DNA of 64,000 nt from the NCBI RefSeq assembly GCF_050314255.1, contig NZ_JBNPMZ010000015.1, forward strand, positions 1 to 64,000, read 5' to 3'. Shown here piece after piece: positions 54,798-64,000 of the stretch. The position numbers and the translations under genes were made by a program. Positions within the stretch are counted from its first letter, which is position 1. Each line of letters begins with the position of its first letter. The DNA is from Claveliimonas sp034178805. Lineage in GTDB: Bacteria; Bacillota; Clostridia; Lachnospirales; Lachnospiraceae. Below the pieces are notes generated by a model, which saw only the letters and a program-made list of their open reading frames with translations, had not been told where the DNA came from and did not search any database.

Positions 54798-56186
54798 ATG
54801 TATGAAAAAATAAAGGCTTATGTCCGGAAATGGGGCATGCTGGAAAAATCAGATATTGTAATTGCAGGCATATCGGGAGGTCCGGACTCCATATGCCTTC
54901 TTTGCGTACTTATGGAACTGAGCAGAGAAATGGGCTTTCGGATTGCAGCAGTCCATGTGAATCACGGGCTGCGGGGAGCGGAAGCTGATGCGGACGAAGC
55001 ATATGTGAGCCGTTTCTGTAAAGAGAGGAAGATTCCTCTTATGGTCCGCCATGCAGACGTAAGGAAGATTGCGGCCGAGCGGAAAATTTCCGGTGAGGAG
55101 GCGGGACGCGAGGTCAGAAGAGAGGCGTATGAGGAGGCTGTGAGAAAATACCGGGGAACCCGGATCGCACTGGCACATCATATGAATGATAATGCGGAGA
55201 CGCTTCTTTTAAATATGGCCCGGGGAACCGGAGTCCGGGGGATGGCAGGCATCCGCCCGGTAAACGGCATGTATATCCGCCCGCTTCTGTGCGTGAAGCG
55301 ACGTGAAATTGAGCAGTATCTGGAAGAAAAAGACATAGATTATTGTATAGACCGGACAAATATGGAGGATATTTATACAAGGAACCGTATTCGGAATCAT
55401 ATCATTCCCTGTCTGGAAGAGCAGATCAATTCCCGTGCGGTGGAACACCTGGAGGAACTTGCAGAACAGATGGGAGAACTCAGCGATTATGTGGAACGAC
55501 AGGCGCTAAGAGCATATGAAAGATGTGTACGGCAGGTGGAAGCTTCCGGGGAAGAAATTTCCGGAAGAGAAGAAGCTGTGCTGGATGTGGAGAGGTTCCT
55601 GGAAGAAGATCCGGCCATCCGGCCGTATTTGGTGCGCAGGCTTCTGGCATATGCCGCAAAGCGGGAGAAGGATATAGAATCAGTTCATGTGAGAAGCGTA
55701 GAAGCATTGGCCAAAATGCAGAGTGGAAGGAAAATATCTCTGCCCTATGGCCTGTGTGCTGAAAGGCGTTACGGAGAAATATATATATACCGGGAGCAAA
55801 AAGAAGAGAATCCGTCCCGTACAGGATGGAGCAGGGGAGATGTGAGCTTTCGGGTATTTCCATGTGAGAAAATGCCCGATTCATTTCCGCAAAACCCCTA
55901 CACGAAATGGTTTGATTATGATATAATAAAAAATAGCGTTGTAATCAGGACCCGGCAGCCCGGGGACTATATAACCATAGATACTCAGGGAAATACCCAG
56001 AAGATTAAGAAGTATTTTATAAATGAAAAGATACCGAATCAGGACAGGGATCATATCCTGCTTGTGGCTGACGGCAGCCATATTATGTGGATCGTGGGAT
56101 ACCGTCAGGATAAGAGTTATCAGGTATCGGAACAGACCAGAAGAATACTGGAGATTAGAATAAACGGAGGAAAAGAACATGTCTGA
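54798..56186 (+). CDS. tilS: tRNA(Ile)-lysidine synthase TilS
   Basis: A 462-residue enzyme that puts lysidine on C34 of tRNA-Ile(CAU). PP-loop IAGISGGPDSICLLCVL (residues about 23-39), VNHGLRGAEADADEAYV, LAHHMNDNAETLLLNMARGTG, and the C-terminal substrate domain (RTRQPGDYITIDTQGNTQKI, WIVGYRQDKSYQV). GGAGG precedes the ATG. It overlaps hpt by 8 bases, the standard tilS-hpt-ftsH arrangement. Confidence 0.95.
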   Translation: MYEKIKAYVRKWGMLEKSDIVIAGISGGPDSICLLCVLMELSREMGFRIAAVHVNHGLRGAEADADEAYVSRFCKERKIPLMVRHADVRKIAAERKISGEEAGREVRREAYEEAVRKYRGTRIALAHHMNDNAETLLLNMARGTGVRGMAGIRPVNGMYIRPLLCVKRREIEQYLEEKDIDYCIDRTNMEDIYTRNRIRNHIIPCLEEQINSRAVEHLEELAEQMGELSDYVERQALRAYERCVRQVEASGEEISGREEAVLDVERFLEEDPAIRPYLVRRLLAYAAKREKDIESVHVRSVEALAKMQSGRKISLPYGLCAERRYGEIYIYREQKEENPSRTGWSRGDVSFRVFPCEKMPDSFPQNPYTKWFDYDIIKNSVVIRTRQPGDYITIDTQGNTQKIKKYFINEKIPNQDRDHILLVADGSHIMWIVGYRQDKSYQVSEQTRRILEIRINGGKEHV

Positions 56187-56709
56187 GACAATAAGAGTAT
56201 TGGTTCCGGAAGAAAAAGTGGCTGAAAGAATTCGTGAGCTTGGAGCGCAGATCAGCAGAGATTATGAAGGACGGCAGATACATATGATCTGCGTGCTGAA
56301 GGGAGGCGCGTGGTTCATGTGCGAACTGGGTAAGAGAATTACCGTTCCGGTAACGATGGATTTCATGAGCGTCAGCAGTTATGGAGATGGAACAAAATCA
56401 AGCGGTGTGGTAAAGATCGTGAAGGATCTGGACGAATCCCTGGATGGCAAGGATGTGCTGATCGTAGAAGATATCATTGATTCAGGACGCACACTTTCCT
56501 ATTTGTTGAAAGTTCTGAAAGACCGTAACCCTAAGAGTATCCGTCTGTGCACACTTCTGGATAAGCCGGACCGGCGTGTGGTAAAGGATGTGAATGTAGA
56601 TTATCTGGGATTTGACATTCCGGATGAATTTGTTGTGGGATATGGCCTGGATTATGCGCAGAAATATAGAAATCTACCATACATCGGTGTTGTAGAAGGT
56701 GTGGAGTAG
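56179..56709 (+). CDS. hpt: Hypoxanthine phosphoribosyltransferase
   Basis: A 176-residue purine salvage enzyme. PRPP loop VLIVEDIIDSGRTLSYLL, ICVLKGGAWFMCEL and DFMSVSSYGDGTKSSGVVKI (flexible loop), VDYLGFDIPDEFVVGYGLDY (base site). Translation is coupled to tilS. In B. subtilis Hpt and TilS act together on ftsH expression. Confidence 0.96.
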   Translation: MSETIRVLVPEEKVAERIRELGAQISRDYEGRQIHMICVLKGGAWFMCELGKRITVPVTMDFMSVSSYGDGTKSSGVVKIVKDLDESLDGKDVLIVEDIIDSGRTLSYLLKVLKDRNPKSIRLCTLLDKPDRRVVKDVNVDYLGFDIPDEFVVGYGLDYAQKYRNLPYIGVVEGVE

Positions 56710-56724
56710 AAAGGGGAAGACAGA

Positions 56725-58581
56725 GTGAATAATAAGCGAAACCGTGGAATGAGCGGTCTGACGCTGATGGTATTTATTGTAATACTGTTTGCGGCCCTCA
56801 TGTTTACCAACAGTCAGATAGATCAGAAAGAGCGGGAGATGACGTATCAGGAGTTCACAGAATATGTGGAGAACGATCAGGTATCTGCCGTGGCGATTAC
56901 ACAGAATAAGAATGTACCTACCGGACGCCTGGACGTAAAACTGCAGGTGAAGGATTCAGAGGATCCGGTACTGAAGGTGCTCTATGTATCCGATGTAAAT
57001 GAGATTCAGACCTATCTTCAGAAGGAAAAAGTGGATTATGCGATGACAGATGTGCCGCAGGAGAGCTGGTTTGCGACGACCATCGTCCCGACTCTTCTCA
57101 TGCTGGGCGGCATTCTTCTCCTTTTCATGTTTATGAACCGTCAGGGCGGCGGAGCGAATGCGAAAGCGATGAATTTTGGCAAGAGCCGCGCAAAGATGAC
57201 GACAGAACAGGATCATAAGGTGACATTTGCACAGGTGGCAGGTCTGAAAGAGGAGAAAGAAGAACTGGAGGAGATCGTAGATTTCCTGAAATCTCCGAAA
57301 AAATATATTCAGGTGGGCGCAAGAATTCCGAAGGGAGTATTGCTGGTAGGCCCTCCGGGAACCGGTAAAACACTGCTTGCGAAGGCGGTAGCCGGTGAGG
57401 CGGGAGTGCCTTTCTTCACCATTTCCGGTTCTGATTTTGTGGAAATGTTCGTAGGTGTAGGAGCTTCCCGTGTCCGCGATCTGTTCGAGGAAGCGAAGAA
57501 GAATGCACCATGTATTATTTTTATCGATGAGATTGATGCGGTTGCCAGAAGACGTGGTACCGGTATGGGCGGCGGCCACGACGAACGTGAGCAGACACTG
57601 AATCAGCTTCTGGTTGAGATGGATGGTTTTGGAGTCAATGAAGGAATCATCGTCATGTCCGCGACAAACCGTGTGGATATTCTGGATCCGGCTATCCTTC
57701 GCCCGGGCCGTTTCGACAGAAAGGTGGCTGTGGGAAGACCGGATATTCAGGGAAGAGAGGAAATCCTCAGAGTCCATGCCAAAGGAAAGCCGCTCGGCGA
57801 TGATGTTGATCTGAGACAGGTTGCCCAGACAACGGCCGGATTTACCGGAGCAGATCTGGAAAATCTTCTGAATGAAGCTGCAATTCTTGCGGCAAAGGAT
57901 AACCGTGTATATCTGAAACAGGAAGATATCCGTCATGCATTTGTGAAGGTGGGAATCGGTGCGGAGAAAAAGAGCCGCGTCATTTCCGAAAAAGAAAAGA
58001 AAATCACGGCATACCATGAGGCGGGCCATGCGATTCTCTTCCATGTACTGCCGGATGTGGGACCGGTGTACAGCGTATCCATCATTCCGACCGGAGTGGG
58101 AGCTGCAGGTTATACCATGCCGCTTCCGGAGAAGGATGAGGTATTTAATACAAAAGGAAAGATGCTTCAGGATATCACCGTTGCTCTCGGAGGCCGTGTG
58201 GCGGAAGAAGAGGTGTTTGATGATATTACAACAGGAGCATCTCAGGATATTAAGCAGGCAACCAGCCTTGCCAAATCCATGGTAACCAAATTCGGTATGT
58301 CCGAAGCGCTTGGACTGGTAAATTATGACAATGACGGCGATGAGGTCTTTATCGGAAGAGATCTGGCTCATGCTTCCAGAGGATATGGAGAGCAGATTGC
58401 CGGTACGATCGATCAGGAAGTGAAGAGAATCATTGACGAATGCTATCAGAGAGCAAGATACATCATTCAGAAATACAATAGTGTTCTGGAGGCTTGTGCC
58501 GGAATGCTGTTAGAAAAAGAAAAGATTACGCGAGAAGAATTTGAAAGTTTATTCGAGGGAATCGAAGTCTCAGAAGCGTAA
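56725..58581 (+). CDS. ftsH: ATP-dependent zinc metalloprotease FtsH
   Basis: A 618-residue membrane AAA protease. Two helices (residues about 12-30 and 112-136) flank a small outer domain; Walker A GPPGTGKTLLAKAVAGEAGV, Walker B IIFIDEIDAV, SRH ATNRVDILDPAILRPGRFDR, and zinc site HEAGHAI (residues about 431-437). GTG start at 56725 with AAAGGGGAAGAC upstream. It removes damaged membrane and regulatory proteins. Confidence 0.97.
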   Translation: MNNKRNRGMSGLTLMVFIVILFAALMFTNSQIDQKEREMTYQEFTEYVENDQVSAVAITQNKNVPTGRLDVKLQVKDSEDPVLKVLYVSDVNEIQTYLQKEKVDYAMTDVPQESWFATTIVPTLLMLGGILLLFMFMNRQGGGANAKAMNFGKSRAKMTTEQDHKVTFAQVAGLKEEKEELEEIVDFLKSPKKYIQVGARIPKGVLLVGPPGTGKTLLAKAVAGEAGVPFFTISGSDFVEMFVGVGASRVRDLFEEAKKNAPCIIFIDEIDAVARRRGTGMGGGHDEREQTLNQLLVEMDGFGVNEGIIVMSATNRVDILDPAILRPGRFDRKVAVGRPDIQGREEILRVHAKGKPLGDDVDLRQVAQTTAGFTGADLENLLNEAAILAAKDNRVYLKQEDIRHAFVKVGIGAEKKSRVISEKEKKITAYHEAGHAILFHVLPDVGPVYSVSIIPTGVGAAGYTMPLPEKDEVFNTKGKMLQDITVALGGRVAEEEVFDDITTGASQDIKQATSLAKSMVTKFGMSEALGLVNYDNDGDEVFIGRDLAHASRGYGEQIAGTIDQEVKRIIDECYQRARYIIQKYNSVLEACAGMLLEKEKITREEFESLFEGIEVSEA

Positions 58582-58600
58582 ATCATGAGGCAATATAGTT

Positions 58601-60643
58601 ATGAATAAAAAGGCATTGTTTTGCGATGGTACCGGCGGATATGTATTTCCACCGGAGCCACTGCAGAATCAGAGAGTAATTCTGCAGTTCAGGACGGCAT
58701 CAAAAGATGCGGACAATGTACTGCTTTTGACGAACGGTGAGGGGTATGAGTTGGAGAAGAAGAGTTCGTCCGGACCGTTCGATTATTATGCAATCAGCTG
58801 GGACCTGGGAACAGAGATGTTCCGGTACAGTTTTATGATACAGAAGGGCGACGAAATCGTATATTATAATCAGCGCGGAGCCTGTGACAAGGAGATGCCG
58901 GAGTATGCATTTGAGATCATGCCCGGATTTTCCACACCCGACTGGGCAAAGGGAGCGGTGATGTATCAGATATTTACAGACCGTTTCTACAATGGAGATC
59001 CGAATAACGACGTGGAGGATGGAGAGTACATTTATATTGGCGAGCCCAGCGTGCGGGTGAAGGACTGGAATAAATATCCGGCAAAAATGGGTATCCGTGA
59101 ATTCTACGGCGGTGATTTGAAGGGCGTCATGGAGAAGATGGATTATCTTCAGGATCTGGGAGTAGAGGTCATTTACTTTAACCCGCTGTTTGTTTCGCCG
59201 TCGAATCATAAATACGATATCCAGGATTATGACTATATAGATCCCCATTTTGGAGTTATTCTCGAGGATGGGGGAGAGGTTCTTCCGGGATGGACGAAAG
59301 ATAATATTCAGGCAACGAAATATCAGAAGCGTGTGACGGATAAGAGAAATCTGGAGGCAAGCAATGAGCTCTTCATCAGACTGGTGGAGGAAGCCCACCG
59401 GCGTGGAATGAAGGTAATTCTGGACGGAGTGTTCAACCACTGCGGCTCTTTTAATAAATGGATGGACCGGGAACGTATTTATGAAAATCAGGAAGGATAT
59501 GAGAAAGGAGCGTATGTATCACCGGAAAGTAAATACCGGAGCTTCTTTCATTTTTTCAAGACGGGAGAGAAAAACTGGCCTTATAATCACAATTATGATG
59601 GCTGGTGGGGACATGACACGCTGCCCAAGCTGAATTATGAAGGCTCGGGAGAACTGGAAGAGTACATCCTGTCTATAGGACGCAAATGGGTATCGCCGCC
59701 CTATAATGTAGATGGCTGGCGTCTGGATGTGGCGGCAGATCTGGGTCATACCGCGGAATATAATCATGAGTTCTGGAAAAAATTCCGTGCGGTGGTGAAG
59801 GAAGCGAATCCCAATGCGCTGGTTCTGGCGGAACACTATGGAGACCCCAATGCGTGGCTGCGCGGGGATGAGTGGGATACAGTCATGAATTATGATGCAT
59901 TCATGGAGCCGGTTACCTGGTTTCTGACAGGAATGGAGAAGCACAGTGATGAAGCAAAACCGGAATTGTGCGGCGACGCAGAACATTTTATGAATTCCAT
60001 GGCGCACCATATGTCCCGTATGTTGACGCCGTCACTGCAGGTAGCTATGAATGAGCTGTCTAACCACGATCATTCCAGATTCCTGACAAGGACCAACCGG
60101 ACGGTGGGCCGCGTGGCGGACAAAGGACCGGAGGCTGCAGAGAAAGACATTAATCCCGCAGTTATGCGGGAAGCAGTCGTGATGCAGATGACCTGGGTCG
60201 GTGCCCCTACCGTGTACTACGGAGATGAAGCCGGTGTGTGCGGATTCACAGACCCGGATAACCGGAGAACCTATCCATGGGGGAAAGAAGATCAGGAGAT
60301 GATTGAGTTCCACCGGGAGATGATCCGGATCCACAGAGAATACGAGGCATTTCGGACGGGTTCTTTGAAAATGCTCTGCGGGGAGAAGAATATTCTTGCT
60401 TACGGAAGATTCCTGGATGAAGATCAGTTCGTTATTGTCCTGAATAATGGGGAAGAACTGGCAGAGGTGCACATTCCTGTGTGGCTGGCAGAGGTTCCGG
60501 TCAAAGGAGCCATGCGAAGGCTCATGTATACCTATGAGAATGGATATACAACAGAGCATGAGGAGTATCAGGTGGTAAATGGCGAGATCGTGGTAAATAT
60601 GGGAAGCCATTCGGCGCTGGTATTGAAAACATTGGAGTATTAG
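58601..60643 (+). CDS. GH13 alpha-glycosidase (neopullulanase/cyclomaltodextrinase-like)
   Basis: A 680-residue cytoplasmic alpha-amylase-family enzyme with no signal peptide. N-terminal carbohydrate-binding-like domain (residues 1-115), then the barrel: YQIFTDRFYNGDPNND, GVEVIYFNPLFVSPSNHKYD, nucleophile in GWRLDVAAD (Asp near 374), acid/base in LVLAEHYGD (Glu near 410), and SNHDHSRF (Asp near 487), then a beta C-domain. It likely degrades cyclodextrins, maltodextrins or glycogen-derived glucans. Twenty bases after ftsH; ends before a shared terminator. Confidence 0.9.
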   Translation: MNKKALFCDGTGGYVFPPEPLQNQRVILQFRTASKDADNVLLLTNGEGYELEKKSSSGPFDYYAISWDLGTEMFRYSFMIQKGDEIVYYNQRGACDKEMPEYAFEIMPGFSTPDWAKGAVMYQIFTDRFYNGDPNNDVEDGEYIYIGEPSVRVKDWNKYPAKMGIREFYGGDLKGVMEKMDYLQDLGVEVIYFNPLFVSPSNHKYDIQDYDYIDPHFGVILEDGGEVLPGWTKDNIQATKYQKRVTDKRNLEASNELFIRLVEEAHRRGMKVILDGVFNHCGSFNKWMDRERIYENQEGYEKGAYVSPESKYRSFFHFFKTGEKNWPYNHNYDGWWGHDTLPKLNYEGSGELEEYILSIGRKWVSPPYNVDGWRLDVAADLGHTAEYNHEFWKKFRAVVKEANPNALVLAEHYGDPNAWLRGDEWDTVMNYDAFMEPVTWFLTGMEKHSDEAKPELCGDAEHFMNSMAHHMSRMLTPSLQVAMNELSNHDHSRFLTRTNRTVGRVADKGPEAAEKDINPAVMREAVVMQMTWVGAPTVYYGDEAGVCGFTDPDNRRTYPWGKEDQEMIEFHREMIRIHREYEAFRTGSLKMLCGEKNILAYGRFLDEDQFVIVLNNGEELAEVHIPVWLAEVPVKGAMRRLMYTYENGYTTEHEEYQVVNGEIVVNMGSHSALVLKTLEY

Positions 60644-60652
60644 AGATATAAA

Positions 60653-60692
60653 GAAAGCAGCTTAAGCGGTGTATGCCGCCCAGGCTGCTTTC
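60653..60692. terminator. Bidirectional terminator
   Basis: GAAAGCAGC pairs with GCTGCTTTC, with inner GCGG/CCGC stem. Between the convergent GH13 and map genes. Confidence 0.8.
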
Positions 60693-60694
60693 CC

Positions 60695-61507
60695 TTATTT
60701 TGTCAGTACTTCCACACCATCCTCGGTGATCAATACCATATATTCAATCTGTGCGGACAGTCCGTCGTCAATCGTATAGACCGTCCATCCGTTATCCTCG
60801 TCAATGAAGAAATCCGGGCTTCCCTCGTTGATCATCGGCTCGATGGTAAACATCATGCCCGGGACAAGCACCATTTCACTTCCCTTTGGAGTAACGTAGC
60901 TGACGAAGGGATCCTCATGAAATTCCAGGCCGATTCCGTGTCCGCCAATCTCTTCTACGACAGAGTATCCATTTTTTCGGGCGTGGGAGTTGATGGCATA
61001 GGCGATATCTCCCAGATGTCCCCAGGGCTTTGCGGCCTTAAGTCCCAGTTCCACACATTCTTTCGTCACACGCAGAAGCTTTTCTGCCCGTTCATCCACC
61101 TGCCCGATGGCAAACATACGGGAGGCATCTGAATAATATCCATTTAAAATAGTAGAGACGTCCACATTAATAATGTCGCCCTCCATAAGAATCTCCTGCT
61201 CATCCGGAATTCCGTGGCAGATCACATTATTAATGGAAGTACAGACGCTTTTTGGAAATCCCTCGTAATTAAGAGGTGCCGGAATTCCTCCGTGGGAAAC
61301 CGTGTAATCATAGACCAGGCGGTCGATATCGGCAGTGCTCATGCCGGCTTTAATATGAGCTGCAACGTGGTCGAGAACTGCGGTATTCAGATCGGCACTT
61401 TTCCGGATTGCTTCTATCTGCTCCGGAGTTTTCAGAAGGCTTTTATCCGGGACAATCTGTCCTTTCGCCTGCAGTGTCCAGAGCTTTATATCTAAGTTTT
61501 TCATCAT
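60695..61507 (-). CDS. map: Methionine aminopeptidase, type I
   Basis: A 270-residue enzyme removing N-terminal Met. Motifs: YEGFPKSVCTSINNVICHGI (His), GDIINVDVSTILNGYYSDAS (metal Asp pair), GGHGIGLEFHEDP and MMFTIEPMI plus YMVLITEDGVEVL. A ~20-residue N-terminal stretch (MKNLDIKLWTLQAKGQIVPD) precedes the fold; no SEC-C zinc tail. ATG 61507 and ATG 61504 are adjacent, the latter better spaced from CAGGGATT. Stands alone, away from rpsM/secY. Confidence 0.94.
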   Translation of the reverse strand: MMKNLDIKLWTLQAKGQIVPDKSLLKTPEQIEAIRKSADLNTAVLDHVAAHIKAGMSTADIDRLVYDYTVSHGGIPAPLNYEGFPKSVCTSINNVICHGIPDEQEILMEGDIINVDVSTILNGYYSDASRMFAIGQVDERAEKLLRVTKECVELGLKAAKPWGHLGDIAYAINSHARKNGYSVVEEIGGHGIGLEFHEDPFVSYVTPKGSEMVLVPGMMFTIEPMINEGSPDFFIDEDNGWTVYTIDDGLSAQIEYMVLITEDGVEVLTK

Positions 61508-61652
61508 AATCCCTGCTTTCTTTTTTTGTTTTATTTAATAGTATACCACAGTTTTCGGAATCTTCCAGCAAAATGGTTTTTCTTGTGAAAGGTCAGCGGT
61601 TGTGATACAATGTAGCAAAAGACCATTTGAGAATTTAGGAAGGAGTGAGCTT

Positions 61653-62729
61653 ATGTTACGAATTGGAATGCTGACAAGCGGTGGCGACTGTCAGGCTTTG
61701 AATGCAGCGATGAGAGGTGTTGTAAAAGGAATCTGCTCGAAAAGAGATGATGTAGAGATATATGGTTTTCAGGAAGGTTATAAGGGATTGATCTATTCCA
61801 ATTTCAAGATGCTGACCTCTAAGGATTTCTCAGGAATCCTGACAGTGGGCGGTACGATCCTGGGAACATCCAGACAGCCGTTTAAGTTGATGCGTGTTCC
61901 GGATAAGGATGGACTTGATAAGGTAGAGGCAATGAAACACACATATCATAAGCTGAACCTGAACTGTCTGGTAGTTCTGGGTGGAAATGGAACTCATAAA
62001 ACAGCCAATATGCTGAGAGAAGAGGGACTGAATGTGATAACACTCCCGAAGACTATTGACAACGATCTTTGGGGAACAGACATGACCTTTGGATTCCAGA
62101 GTGCGGTGGACATTGCTACAGATACGATTGATAAGATCCATACTACTGCGACATCCCACAGCCGCGTATTTATCGTAGAGGTTATGGGACACAAGGTAGG
62201 CTGGGTAACGCTCCATGCCGGTATTGCCGGTGGCGCGGATATTATTCTGCTTCCGGAGATTCCATATGATATTGATGTGGTTGCAGAAGCAATTAACAAG
62301 CGGGCAAAAGCAGGCAAGAGATTTACTATTATCGCAGTGGCAGAGGGAGCAATTTCCAAAGAAGATGCGAAACTGAGCAAAAAAGAACTGAAGAAAAAAC
62401 AGGAGAAGAAGTCCTACCCGTCAGTTGCATATGAGATTGCAGAGAAGATTCAGAAGAAGACGGATCAGGAGGTTCGTATCACTGTGCCGGGACACACCCA
62501 GCGCGGAGGTTCTCCATGTGCATATGACCGTGTAATTTCTACCCGTCTCGGTGCGGCTGCGGCTAATCTGATTCTGGATGGACAGTTTGGATACATGGTT
62601 TCGATTAAGAATAATGAAGTTACCAAGACTCCTCTCGCTGAGGTGGCAGGTAAATTAAAATATGTGGACCCGAATGCGGCTATCATCAAGGAAGCTAAGA
62701 TGACCGGAATCAGCTTCGGGGACGAATAA
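61653..62729 (+). CDS. 6-phosphofructokinase
   Basis: A 358-residue PFK. LTSGGDCQALNAAMRGVVKG, GFQEGYKGLI, TVGGTILGTSRQ, LVVLGGNGTHKTANML, LPKTIDNDLWGTDMTFGFQS (substrate loop), VEVMGHKVGWVTLHA and PGHTQRGGSP are present. The metal/phosphate motif is GGNGT instead of GGDGS, so the donor (ATP or PPi) cannot be fixed by eye; the Gly after Asn points to ATP. Start 61653 (MLRIGMLTSGG) has AAGGAG upstream; the 17-codon longer frame is rejected. Confidence 0.92.
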   Translation: MLRIGMLTSGGDCQALNAAMRGVVKGICSKRDDVEIYGFQEGYKGLIYSNFKMLTSKDFSGILTVGGTILGTSRQPFKLMRVPDKDGLDKVEAMKHTYHKLNLNCLVVLGGNGTHKTANMLREEGLNVITLPKTIDNDLWGTDMTFGFQSAVDIATDTIDKIHTTATSHSRVFIVEVMGHKVGWVTLHAGIAGGADIILLPEIPYDIDVVAEAINKRAKAGKRFTIIAVAEGAISKEDAKLSKKELKKKQEKKSYPSVAYEIAEKIQKKTDQEVRITVPGHTQRGGSPCAYDRVISTRLGAAAANLILDGQFGYMVSIKNNEVTKTPLAEVAGKLKYVDPNAAIIKEAKMTGISFGDE

Positions 62730-62747
62730 GAACCGGGAGTGTAGAAT

Positions 62748-64000
62748 ATGGGTTACACGGCGTTATACCGAAAGTTCCGGCCCACGGAGTTCAAGGACGT
62801 CAAGGGGCAGGATGCGGTTGTAACAACATTGAAAAATCAGATAAAAACAGGACGAATCGGACATGCTTACCTGTTCTGCGGGACCCGCGGAACAGGTAAG
62901 ACTACGGTAGCGAAGATTTTTGCCAAAGCGGTCAACTGTGAGCATCCGGTGGACGGTAGTCCCTGTGAAGAGTGTGAGATGTGTAAGACCATCTCGGCGG
63001 GAACATCCATGAATGTGATCGAGATTGACGCAGCGTCAAACAATGGTGTGGACAATATCCGTGAAATCCGGGAGGAGGTAGCATACCGCCCAACGGAAGG
63101 GAAATACAAGGTCTATATCATTGACGAGGTGCATATGCTTTCTATCGGAGCATTCAATGCACTTTTGAAGACATTGGAGGAGCCGCCGGAATACGTGATC
63201 TTCATTCTGGCGACCACGGAAGTGCACAAAATACCCGTTACCATTCTGAGCAGATGTCAGCGGTATGATTTTAAAAGAATTTCCATAGATACCATCTGTG
63301 AGAGATTGCAGGAGCTGATTGAAAAGGAAGGACTGGATGTGGAAGACCGGGCAGTCCGCTATATTGCCAGGATGGCAGATGGTGCCATGCGAGATGCGCT
63401 GAGTCTTCTGGACCAGTGTGTGGCATTTTATATTAATCAGAGACTGACTTATGATCATGTGCTGGAGGTGCTGGGAGCGGTAGATACGGAGGTGTTCAGC
63501 CGGCTGCTGCGCCAGCTTCTGAAGAGAGATGTGAAACAGGTGATCGAGACGGTGGATGAGCTGATCATGCAGGGACGGGAATTATCTCAGCTGGCAGCAG
63601 ACTTCACATGGTATCTCAGGAACCTTTTATTGATAAAGAGCTCAGAAGATATGGAAGATGTACTGGACGTATCCACAGAGAACCTTGCCCAGTTGAAAGA
63701 CGAGGCGCAGATGGTGGAGACGGACGAATTGCTCCGATATATCCGGGTCTTCTCAGAGCTTACAAACCAGTTAAAATATGCCACTCAGAAGAGAGTGCTT
63801 CTTGAAGTGGCTTTCATCAAACTGTGCAAGCCTCAGATGGAGGCACAGACGGATACACTTCTGTCAAGACTTCGCGCCCTGGAAGAGGAAGTGGAGCAGA
63901 AGCTGGCTTCCGGCGGCGGGGGACAGCAGACAGTCTATGTATCCAGACAGGAAGAAGAGGAGGAAAAGCCCAAACCGGAGCTTCCCCGGGCTCTTAGTGA
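62748..64000 (+). CDS. dnaX: DNA polymerase III subunit gamma/tau (partial, runs off the window)
   Basis: The first 417 codons of DnaX, open at the window end. MGYTALYRKFRPTEFKDVKG is the standard start; Walker A FCGTRGTGKTTVAKIFAKAV (about 43-62), zinc motif CEHPVDGSPCEECEMC, Walker B YIIDEVHML, sensor 1 ATTEVHKIP, SRC arginine finger (LSRCQRYDF). Domain III follows, then a Gly-rich and Glu/Pro linker (SGGGGQQ, EEEEEKPKPE), the beginning of the tau part. GGGAG precedes ATG; 18 bp after pfk. Confidence 0.96.
   Translation, partial: MGYTALYRKFRPTEFKDVKGQDAVVTTLKNQIKTGRIGHAYLFCGTRGTGKTTVAKIFAKAVNCEHPVDGSPCEECEMCKTISAGTSMNVIEIDAASNNGVDNIREIREEVAYRPTEGKYKVYIIDEVHMLSIGAFNALLKTLEEPPEYVIFILATTEVHKIPVTILSRCQRYDFKRISIDTICERLQELIEKEGLDVEDRAVRYIARMADGAMRDALSLLDQCVAFYINQRLTYDHVLEVLGAVDTEVFSRLLRQLLKRDVKQVIETVDELIMQGRELSQLAADFTWYLRNLLLIKSSEDMEDVLDVSTENLAQLKDEAQMVETDELLRYIRVFSELTNQLKYATQKRVLLEVAFIKLCKPQMEAQTDTLLSRLRALEEEVEQKLASGGGGQQTVYVSRQEEEEEKPKPELPRALS

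Noticed and set aside
56956..58371. Minus-strand reading frame of 471 codons opposite ftsH
   Set aside because: Long only because of ftsH codon usage; Cys/His-rich nonsense translation with no domain.

Overview
The window looks like a chromosome segment of a spore-forming, strictly anaerobic Firmicute, most likely a Lachnospiraceae (Blautia / Dorea / Mediterraneibacter-type gut bacterium). The evidence is the four-subunit pyruvate:ferredoxin oxidoreductase, the clostridial GlgC-GlgD pair, SpoVG, the HU-RqcP-YabP-YabQ-DivIC-SpoIIE-TilS-Hpt-FtsH cluster, a type 3 ProS behind a T-box, strong GGAGG ribosome sites and AT-rich promoters. Species cannot be fixed from the sequence alone.

Region 1-5.6 kb is a scarred accessory patch. 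Intact yaiI (YqxD family) and AIM24-family genes are followed by small or broken genes: a DUF6440 protein, a truncated reading frame, a GG-leader peptide with a zinc-ribbon core, a decayed IS1380-type transposase, and a RelB/RelE-type locus whose toxin has an in-frame stop. A second, deleted copy of the yaiI-AIM24 segment then abuts the 3' end of an EAL gene. The 713-bp and 560-bp copies are direct repeats enclosing the small-gene patch.

Region 5.9-28.5 kb carries a sortase-anchored surface protein; thiC under a TPP riboswitch, divergent from porCDAB; a stand-alone Spo0A C-terminal domain; a degenerate GH25 domain; a two-component system; a methyltransferase that appears to be leaderless; a large unknown membrane-anchored protein; queT with a preQ1-I riboswitch; a 52-bp repeat array; a UroD/MtaA-type protein; YmaF; a GNAT acetyltransferase; and a second TPP riboswitch driving thiM-thiE-HAD-thiD.

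Region 28.5-45.2 kb has asnS; a VanRS-like system fused by overlap to an SbcD/YhaN-like nuclease-ATPase pair; prs; DnaI-like and DnaD-like replication proteins; a 70-bp tandem repeat; murC; glgC-glgD-spoVG; a second, unrelated 52-bp array; an RluA-family synthase; a possible MITE-like element; and a Ca/Na antiporter.

Region 45.2-64 kb is core housekeeping and sporulation: T-box-proS-cca, a CotS-like coat protein with a hairpin over its ribosome site, a phosphohexomutase, HU, rqcP, yabPQ, divIC, a SpoIIE-like phosphatase without membrane domain, tilS-hpt-ftsH, a GH13 enzyme, map, pfkA and the start of dnaX (cut by the window end). Thiamine supply (thiC, thiMED), TPP-dependent pyruvate oxidation and glycogen metabolism are the metabolic themes. 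All functional calls are by reading; no database search was run.
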